A stretch of DNA of 10,193 bases, taken from assembly GCA_946183175.1 (NCBI GenBank), contig CAMHBH010000074.1, positions 1 through 10,193 of the forward strand, written 5' to 3'. Below, piece by piece: positions 5,436 through 10,193 of the stretch. Below the pieces are notes generated by a model. It was given only the letters and a program-made list of their open reading frames with translations. It did no database searches and was not told the origin of the DNA. Position 1 is the first letter of the stretch. Each line of letters begins with the position of its first letter. Source of the DNA: an uncultured Oscillibacter sp. GTDB lineage: Bacteria > Bacillota > Clostridia > Oscillospirales > Oscillospiraceae. Made by a program: the position numbers and the translations under genes.

Positions 5436-7124
5436 TTGTTCATTCAACGGATATCCGCCGACTGGAAGGACGGCTCAGGCGGCGCATTGGAACTCCGGGA
5501 GGGACTGAACACCGTCAAGGGACAGCAACCCGATTGGGGCGGGGCATTGTGTACGTTGCTGTACGGCCCCGGTGCCGACGCCCCGGAACGCGCCGAAATG
5601 GACTGTCAGTCTGGCGGGCACACGCTGACGCTTTCGCAGTCGGGCGACGCCTTCGGGGTGTCGGGCGACGCCCCGGAGGATTTGACCGCCGAGAATCGCG
5701 GCGAACTCCTGACGGGCGTCGGGGCGGAGGCCTACCGGAATCTGTCGCTTGTGGCCTGGGACACGGAGGAACCTGTAGGGGAAGTGGAGGCGCGGCTACA
5801 ACGTGCCGACGCCCGTATGCAGGAACTCGAACGGGAGGAAACCGCCCTCAACAGCGGACAGGCCGAACATGTCCCGGACTTGTCGACGCTCTCCGCCGCC
5901 TACAACGCCATGAAAAGCAAACTGGAGGCCGACCACGTTCCCGAACTCGACGCCATTTCGCGTCTGCGCGGGGCAATCATCAACATCATGACCGCCGGGA
6001 AACAGCTCGACAAGGCCGAGGCCGAACAGGAAGCCGCCGAACGTGTCCTAGCCGACGCCAAGGCCGACGTGGACGCCATGCCTTTCGCGGGAATGACGCC
6101 CGAGGAGGCCGAACAAAGTCCGCTGAAACTCCCCTTCCGGCCCGTCATCCCCAAATGGGGCGCGATTGCGTTCGGGGTCGTCGTGGCAATCGGTGCCCTG
6201 TTCCTGTTCCGCAGTCCGGGCGCGTGGTACCCCGTCGCGTGGTTACTGTTCGTGGGCGCTGGCATTTTTACGGGCTGGTTCGTGCGCAAATGGGACGAGC
6301 GCTGGGTCGTAGACGCCGCCAAGCGCCGCAACCAGTGGGAATCGGATTTAGTACGCTACGCGGAACTCTACCGCGTCATGGAGGAGGCCCGCGCCGCCGC
6401 CGACATCAAAATCGCCGCCGCCGACAGCTTCCGCGAATCGCTCACCACCAACGAGCGCGGGATTTTACGGGAAATCCACCGTTTCGCGCCGGAGGTGTCG
6501 AACATGCAGGAGGCCGACGAACAGCTCCGCCTCTGCGCGCGCCGCCGGAAAGAATTGTCGATTGCGGAGGCGGTCGTGCGCAAGGCGGAGGCGCTGGAGG
6601 CGCAGAACGGCCCCGCGATTCCGGCGATTGCGGTCGTAGAGCAGTCGGACGGCAACCACGTCGTCATGACGAACGGCGACAACCCCGTACAGGCGTCGAA
6701 CGCAATCCGGGAAGAACGCTCGGCGCTACGGCTGGAAATCCGCCGCGACCGGGAGGAACTCGACCGCAGCCGTGAAATTCTCTGGAACCGCGCGCGGGTG
6801 TCGCTGGACACGCTCCGCGCAATCGACCCCGACGCCCCGGACGAACTCCCCGAACGCGTCGCGGAACTGTTCCACGCGCTCACCGCCAACCGCTACGCCG
6901 GCGATGACCGCTTCCAGTCCGCCGCCGTCGCCCGCGCCGTCGACACCCCCGATTCCTACGCCGACTGCGCCGCGCCGTTGAGTTTGTCGCTGTGCGCCGC
7001 CTGTCACGAACGCGCCGTATCGGGGCCGCTGTTGCTGTGGGGCGTCCCCGCCGACTACGCCCGCGCGCTGGAATCCGTCGCCGGGGGGCGTCAGATTCTC
7101 GCCTTTGTCCCCGACAATTCGTGA
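5436..7124 (+). CDS. YhaN/SbcC-like coiled-coil membrane-hairpin protein with degenerate ATPase motifs
   Basis: A 562-residue protein organised like the YhaN/Rad50-type ABC ATPases of Firmicutes: an N-terminal ATPase half, coiled-coil arms (about 115-215 and 290-480) split by a hydrophobic hairpin (about 241-258 and 263-283), and a C-terminal ATPase half. The head motifs are eroded. Where a Walker A GPNEAGKST would follow LN.I.G, the sequence reads LNTVKGQQPDWGGALCTLLYG, with no Gly-Lys-Ser/Thr. The C-terminal PLSLSLCAA (from 514) replaces the LSxG signature. GPLLLWGVPADY (from 530) replaces the LLLDDPF Walker B/D-loop, though the following ALESVAGGRQILAFVP still resembles the family end. This suggests a pseudo-ATPase that kept its scaffold. 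The start is TTG at 5436 with GGGGGG-AG (5423-5430) five bases upstream. It is intact, with no frameshift. The family link is an inference from architecture; function unknown. Confidence 0.8.
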   Translation: MFIQRISADWKDGSGGALELREGLNTVKGQQPDWGGALCTLLYGPGADAPERAEMDCQSGGHTLTLSQSGDAFGVSGDAPEDLTAENRGELLTGVGAEAYRNLSLVAWDTEEPVGEVEARLQRADARMQELEREETALNSGQAEHVPDLSTLSAAYNAMKSKLEADHVPELDAISRLRGAIINIMTAGKQLDKAEAEQEAAERVLADAKADVDAMPFAGMTPEEAEQSPLKLPFRPVIPKWGAIAFGVVVAIGALFLFRSPGAWYPVAWLLFVGAGIFTGWFVRKWDERWVVDAAKRRNQWESDLVRYAELYRVMEEARAAADIKIAAADSFRESLTTNERGILREIHRFAPEVSNMQEADEQLRLCARRRKELSIAEAVVRKAEALEAQNGPAIPAIAVVEQSDGNHVVMTNGDNPVQASNAIREERSALRLEIRRDREELDRSREILWNRARVSLDTLRAIDPDAPDELPERVAELFHALTANRYAGDDRFQSAAVARAVDTPDSYADCAAPLSLSLCAACHERAVSGPLLLWGVPADYARALESVAGGRQILAFVPDNS

Positions 7125-7130
7125 CGTTTG

Positions 7131-7158
7131 AAGCCTCTCCCGCTGTCGGGGGAGGCTT
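7131..7158 (+). terminator. Terminator hairpin after the YhaN-like gene
   Basis: AAGCCTCTCCCG (7131-7142) pairs with CGGGGGAGGCTT (7147-7158) around a CTGT loop: twelve pairs with one G-U wobble, six bases after the stop codon. It is followed by T-containing but not T-rich sequence (TCGCGCTTT). The stem core is nearly the same as in the terminator at 2029-2054. Confidence 0.75.
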
Positions 7159-7210
7159 TCGCGCTTTCCGGAAAAATCCGAAAAAGGGGCTACCCAAACT
7201 TCCCGAAATG

Positions 7211-7219
7211 TGCTATCAT
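7211..7219 (+). promoter_or_regulatory. Possible extended -10 promoter for the FG-GAP lipoprotein gene
   Basis: TGC-TATCAT (7211-7219) is an extended -10 element about 34 bases before the start codon. No convincing -35 hexamer lies 16-18 bases upstream. The upstream terminator makes some local promoter likely. Confidence 0.4.
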
Positions 7220-7252
7220 GACAGGAATTACGCCAGAGAGGAGGCACTTACT

Positions 7253-8599
7253 ATGACCCGACACCGCCTCGCGGCGGCACTGCTGTTGATACTCTTTACG
7301 CTGTCCGGCTGTGCCAACGGCCCCGGCTTCACGCTCAACCCGCAGGAGTTGTACGCGCTCCCGAAGCTCCCCGCCAAGTACACCGAGTTAAACGGGCTTC
7401 TCACCGAAATTCTCAGCGGCGGCGCGGAGTACGCCGCGCCCACGTCCGGCTCGAATATCCAGTCCGTACAGCTCATCGACCTCAACGGCGACGGCAGAGA
7501 GGAAGCGGTCGCGTTCTTCCGCAACCCCGCCGACGAAAAGCCCCTGAAAATCTATATCTTCAGCGCCGAGGACGATACCTACCGCCAATCCTTCCGGATA
7601 GAGGGTTCCGGCACCGCGATTTACAGTATCAACTACGTCGACATGAACGGCGACGGGCGTATGGAAATCGCCGTGGGATGGAAGGCCGCCGCGGAATTGC
7701 AAGTGCTGGAAGTCTACACCAGCGACGACGAGGAGACACACCCCCTTGTCCGCACGGATTACGTCAAGTACCTGACGTTCGACCTGAACGAGGACGGACA
7801 GCAGGAGTTACTCGTACTCCGCGCCGGGCAGAACGGCGACGGCGTCGCGGATTACTACAACTGGCAGGACGACGGAAGTCTGGTGACGCGTTCCTATATC
7901 CGGATATCGTCCACGATGGCGGAATTAAGCCAACAGGGCCGCGTGCGCGCCGGGACGCTCAGCAACGGCGAACCCGCGATTTACGTCAGCGGCGTGACCG
8001 ACCAGAGCATGGCCGTCACGGATATTCTGACACTGCGCGGCGGCGAAATCGCCAATGTCGTGATAGACCAGACGACGGGCGTCTCCGGCGAAATCAGCCC
8101 GTTTTGTTCCCTCTACCCCTCCGACTTCAACAGCGACGGAATCACGGAAACGCCCCGTTCCATCGCCCTCCCTACAGGCCCCTCCGGCGATACCGCCTAC
8201 CGTCTGATTGAGTGGCGGCAGTTCGACCGCTCCGGCGATTCCGTCTCCGTACTGCGTACTTATCACAATCTCGACGACGGGTGGTATCTGCGAATCCCCG
8301 ACGCGTGGACGAACCGCTTTTACGCCGTGCGTACTACGTCCCCCGGCGAGGCGTCGGTCACGTTCTGCCTCCGCGACAGCGCACAGCCATTCCTACGCGT
8401 TTCGGCGCTGAGCGGTTCGGGCCGCGATATGCGCGCCGTGCGCGGGAATCGCTTCATCATCGGGCGGCGTACCGAGACCATCTACACCGCCGAGCTTCCG
8501 GACAGTAGCGTAGCGCGCGACTTCTCCATGACAGAGGAGGAATTACGCTCCGCGTTCAGTCTGATTATCCGGGAGGACTGGCTTACTTCCGACAACTGA
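7253..8599 (+). CDS. Surface lipoprotein with FG-GAP/VCBS-like calcium-loop repeats
   Basis: A 448-residue exported protein. It starts at ATG 7253 with GGAGG (7240-7244) eight bases upstream, although the frame stays open further upstream. The N-terminus is a lipoprotein signal, RHRLAAALLLILFTLSGC, with lipidated C20. The mature part contains repeated Dx[ND]xDGxxE loops, as in FG-GAP/VCBS beta-propeller blades: DLNGDGREE (76-84), DMNGDGRME (130-138), DLNEDGQQE (177-185) and DFNSDGITE (291-299). Each is preceded by a hydrophobic strand and followed by another, as expected for calcium-stabilised blades. A further NGDG lies near 194-197. The C-terminal 150 residues show no motif I recognise. It likely sits on the outer face of the membrane as a binding or sensing scaffold. 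Its neighbours downstream are a two-component pair, which suggests an envelope-linked role. Ligand unknown. Confidence 0.88.
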   Translation: MTRHRLAAALLLILFTLSGCANGPGFTLNPQELYALPKLPAKYTELNGLLTEILSGGAEYAAPTSGSNIQSVQLIDLNGDGREEAVAFFRNPADEKPLKIYIFSAEDDTYRQSFRIEGSGTAIYSINYVDMNGDGRMEIAVGWKAAAELQVLEVYTSDDEETHPLVRTDYVKYLTFDLNEDGQQELLVLRAGQNGDGVADYYNWQDDGSLVTRSYIRISSTMAELSQQGRVRAGTLSNGEPAIYVSGVTDQSMAVTDILTLRGGEIANVVIDQTTGVSGEISPFCSLYPSDFNSDGITETPRSIALPTGPSGDTAYRLIEWRQFDRSGDSVSVLRTYHNLDDGWYLRIPDAWTNRFYAVRTTSPGEASVTFCLRDSAQPFLRVSALSGSGRDMRAVRGNRFIIGRRTETIYTAELPDSSVARDFSMTEEELRSAFSLIIREDWLTSDN

Positions 8600-8620
8600 C
8601 ACGCGCACAGTCCGACAACG

Positions 8621-8746
8621 ACGCTTTCGCCTTGCGGTGACAAGGCAAAATTCCGGCAACCGACGCTTTCGCCTTGCGGAGACAAGGCGGGATTCCGACA
8701 ACCGACGCCTTTGCCTTGCGGAGACAAGGCAAAATTCCGACAACTG
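8621..8746. repeat. Three tandem 42-bp hairpin-bearing repeats
   Basis: Units at 8621-8662, 8663-8704 and 8705-8746 are about 85-95% alike by eye. Each has the form ACGCTTTCGCCTTGCGG, then AGACAAGGC, then a TTCCGACAACCG tail. Each contains a stem GCCTTG/CAAGGC with a six-base CGG(A/T)GA loop, at 8629-8646, 8671-8688 and 8713-8730. Outer pairs co-vary: unit 2 pairs C with G and unit 3 pairs T with A (nine perfect pairs, 8710-8733), while unit 1 has a mismatch there. Because 42 is divisible by three, open frames persist on both strands, but no ribosome site supports translation. There are no unique spacers, so it is not a CRISPR array. Confidence 0.85.
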
Positions 8747-8752
8747 ACACGT

Positions 8753-8794
8753 TTGCCCCTTCCCGCCTTGCGGGAGTAAGGCCGGAGGGGGCAA
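8753..8794. repeat. Long composite hairpin at the end of the repeat array
   Basis: TTGCCCCTTCC (8753-8763) pairs with GGAGGGGGCAA (8784-8794) in eleven pairs, one of them G-U. After a C-C mismatch the stem continues as GCCTT (8765-8769) with AAGGC (8778-8782) around an eight-base loop. The inner part is a variant of the 42-bp unit stem, so this may be a diverged or composite fourth unit. No T-tract follows, so a terminator role is doubtful. Confidence 0.7.
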
Positions 8795-8842
8795 CCATAT
8801 TCCGCACAGTCCGACAACCGACGCAGAAAAGAGGGAGTTTTC

Positions 8843-9529
8843 ATGAGAAAAGTTCTGGTATTGGAAGACGAATCGAGTATCCGTAGTTTCATCGTAATCA
8901 ACCTCCGGCGGGCGGGGTACGATGTCATAGAGGCCGAGACCGGGGAAGCTGCCCTCGAACGCCTCAAAGAGCATCCCGATACCCGGGTCGCCCTCCTCGA
9001 TATCATGTTGCCCGGAATCGACGGCTTTGAAGTCTGCCGGCGTATCCGCGCCACGAATGCCCGGATTGGCATTATCATGCTCACGGCGCGCTCGCAGGAG
9101 ATGGACAAAGTAACGGGCCTCATGACCGGGGCCGACGACTACGTAACGAAACCGTTCTCCCCGGCGGAATTGACCGCCCGTGTCGACGCTCTCTACCGCC
9201 GTTCGGGCGGCGAGGACTTGGCCCACTCCGGCGAAATCCGTCAGCCGCCGTTCCTCATGAATACCCGGAACCGTACTCTGGAGAAGAACGGCGAGCGAAT
9301 CAAGCTGACGCAGGTCGAATATTCGATTATGCGTTTCTTCATGGAGAACCCGGGCAAGGCGCTCTCGCGGGAAGAAATCCTCGACCGCGTGTGGGGGCAG
9401 GACTACTTCGGCGACTTGAAAATCGTCGATGTCAATATCCGGCGTCTCCGGCTCAAAATTGAGGACAACGTGCAGACACCGAACTACATCACCACTGTTT
9501 GGGGCTACGGGTACAAATGGGGATTCTGA
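8843..9529 (+). CDS. OmpR/PhoB-family response regulator
   Basis: A DNA-binding response regulator of 228 residues. The receiver domain (1-120) has the acidic pair E8/D9, the phospho-acceptor D53 in LLDIMLPGIDG, T81 in IIMLTAR, and K103 in DDYVTKPFSP. A winged-helix effector domain follows (about 130-228), with LTQVEYSIMRFFMENPGKAL, the SREEILDRVWG helix, recognition helix VDVNIRRLRLKIE, and the ITTVWGYGYKW hairpin typical of the PhoP/WalR group. The start ATG at 8843 has GAGGGAG (8831-8837) five bases upstream. Its last 13 bases overlap the histidine kinase gene, so the pair is co-translated and surely cognate. No promoter is clear in the repeat-rich leader, so transcription may come from upstream or from an unrecognised site. 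Signal and regulon cannot be told from the sequence. Confidence 0.96.
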   Translation: MRKVLVLEDESSIRSFIVINLRRAGYDVIEAETGEAALERLKEHPDTRVALLDIMLPGIDGFEVCRRIRATNARIGIIMLTARSQEMDKVTGLMTGADDYVTKPFSPAELTARVDALYRRSGGEDLAHSGEIRQPPFLMNTRNRTLEKNGERIKLTQVEYSIMRFFMENPGKALSREEILDRVWGQDYFGDLKIVDVNIRRLRLKIEDNVQTPNYITTVWGYGYKWGF

Positions 9530-10193
9530 ATCGTTTGAAAAAGAACACGGCGCGCCTGTCGATACCGCGTCTGACGGGCCTCCGGCGGCGCTGGATTACG
9601 AATACGGTCGCGCCCGTGTGCGTCATTCTCATGACGACGGTTATCCTAGTTTCCGCCGGGATTTCAAGCTACTACTTCGGCTCCATGCAGAAGGGGCTTG
9701 AATCCCGCGCGCAGGCTATCGCGAACTCCTTCAACGAGTACTTCATGGGCAGCGGCTTCAACAGCTACTACCAGAAGGCCGTACAGTCTACGGAGCGTTT
9801 CGAGGACAAAGACCGCGTGGAGCTACAGTTCATCAACAGCCGGGGGCGTATCGTGGTTTCGACTTCCGGCCTGACGGCGGGCACCACCCCCGGCACCGAC
9901 GATATCAGCCGCGCGTTGTCCGACAACCGCATGACGGCCTTTCAGGGCCCCGACCCCGAGACCGGAGAAAATATTATGGCGGTGTCCCATCCGCTGGTCT
10001 ACAACGGACGCGTACAGGGCGTTATGCGCGTTGTGACCTCCCTCCGGAACGTAGACCGACAGGTGGTCATGACCGTACTCGCGATTACGCTGGCGGTCGC
10101 GGCCTGTATGGGTATCGTACTCGTGACGAACCTCGTCTTTATCAACAACGTCGTGGAACCCGTGGCGGAAGTGACGGGCGCGGCGAAGCGTAT
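9517..10193 (+). CDS. Sensor histidine kinase, N-terminal sensor part, cut by right edge
   Basis: About 225 residues are visible. A basic N-terminus (GILNRLKKN...RLTGLRRRW) leads into the first membrane helix (about 29-50). A roughly 130-residue extracytoplasmic domain follows (about 55-182), with VELQFINSRGRIVVST and GENIMAVSHPLVYNGRVQGV, a PAS/Cache-like pattern as in PhoR/WalK-type sensors. The second helix spans about 183-208 (VVMTVLAITLAVAACMGIVL). The final residues NNVVEPVAEVTGAAKR look like the start of a HAMP linker. The dimerisation/phospho-acceptor and ATPase domains are beyond the edge. The ATG at 9517 lies inside the end of the response regulator gene (13-base overlap) and lacks a strong ribosome site of its own, which fits coupled translation. 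The ligand is unknown; the neighbouring FG-GAP lipoprotein is a possible accessory. Confidence 0.93.
   Translation, partial: MGILNRLKKNTARLSIPRLTGLRRRWITNTVAPVCVILMTTVILVSAGISSYYFGSMQKGLESRAQAIANSFNEYFMGSGFNSYYQKAVQSTERFEDKDRVELQFINSRGRIVVSTSGLTAGTTPGTDDISRALSDNRMTAFQGPDPETGENIMAVSHPLVYNGRVQGVMRVVTSLRNVDRQVVMTVLAITLAVAACMGIVLVTNLVFINNVVEPVAEVTGAAKR

Larger units (their letters stand above)
8604..8818. repeat. Repeat-rich intergenic block bounded by a 16-bp direct repeat
   Basis: The 243-base gap between the lipoprotein and the response regulator is almost entirely repetitive. The exact 16-mer CGCACAGTCCGACAAC occurs at 8604-8619 and 8803-8818 and brackets the hairpin units. The module TCCG[A/G]CAAC-(C/T)GAC recurs about six times, starting at 8588, 8611, 8652, 8694, 8736 and 8811. 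The first copy lies over the last codons and stop of the lipoprotein gene. I see no clear promoter in the block. Confidence 0.75.

Noticed and set aside
5534..6775. A 413-residue plus-strand frame inside the YhaN-like gene
   Set aside because: It is extremely Arg/Gly-rich, typical of an off-frame reading of G+C-rich DNA, and has no ribosome site.
6992..7252. Upstream extension of the FG-GAP lipoprotein frame into the end of the YhaN-like gene
   Set aside because: A perfect GGAGG site and a lipoprotein signal begin at 7253. The extension crosses a terminator hairpin and reads as Arg-rich noise.
8621..8820. A CRISPR array in the tandem repeats
   Set aside because: The units abut with no unique spacers and the variation lies within the repeats. 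It is a minisatellite of hairpins.
8543..9226. Long open frames on both strands across the repeats and the response regulator, encoding 14-residue repeats
   Set aside because: They are open because the unit length is divisible by three and the DNA is G+C-rich. They have no ribosome sites and run antisense into a clear response regulator gene.

Overview
The window looks like a chromosomal segment of a G+C-rich anaerobic Firmicute, probably an Oscillospiraceae/Ruminococcaceae-type Clostridium relative. The reasons are strong GGAGG-type ribosome binding sites, TTGACA/TATAAT promoters, Gram-positive style lipoprotein signals, a YhaN-like protein with a mid-protein membrane hairpin, and a PhoP/PhoR-type two-component pair, in DNA that I judge by eye at about 60% G+C. 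The taxonomic placement is an inference from style, not from a marker gene.

Layout, left to right. (1) 1-919, minus strand: the N-terminal half of uvrC (nucleotide excision repair), running off the left edge, with its own consensus promoter. (2) About 986-2022: a visibly less G+C-rich cassette. A minus-strand XRE-type repressor gene is divergent from a two-gene plus-strand operon that encodes a 63-residue six-cysteine protein and, overlapping by a TTGA junction, a JAB/JAMM-motif metalloprotease. The shared intergenic region carries a consensus promoter bracketed by two copies of a TTCCTG-N4-CAGGAA-type palindrome. It ends in a strong terminator. This is the best candidate for an undescribed system. 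(3) 2084-4276: a promoter, malQ (4-alpha-glucanotransferase) and queH (epoxyqueuosine reductase) overlapping by ATGA. (4) 4358-7158: a consensus promoter, an orphan TRAP-type (DctP) binding lipoprotein, then a YhaN/SbcC-like protein whose ATPase motifs all appear degenerate, closed by a terminator. (5) 7211-10193: a lipoprotein with repeated DxNxDG calcium-loop/FG-GAP motifs, a 42-bp hairpin repeat array, an OmpR-family response regulator, and the start of its sensor histidine kinase, which runs off the right edge.

How the genes work together. The repair, glucan and tRNA-modification genes are housekeeping functions. The XRE/Cys-rich/JAMM unit looks like a self-regulated accessory cassette inserted between uvrC and malQ. 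The lipoprotein and two-component pair may form an envelope-sensing unit, but the repeat array separates them. Across the whole window I found no GATC tetranucleotide in a by-eye scan, although dozens are expected by chance. This suggests genome-wide avoidance or a GATC-directed restriction/modification history.
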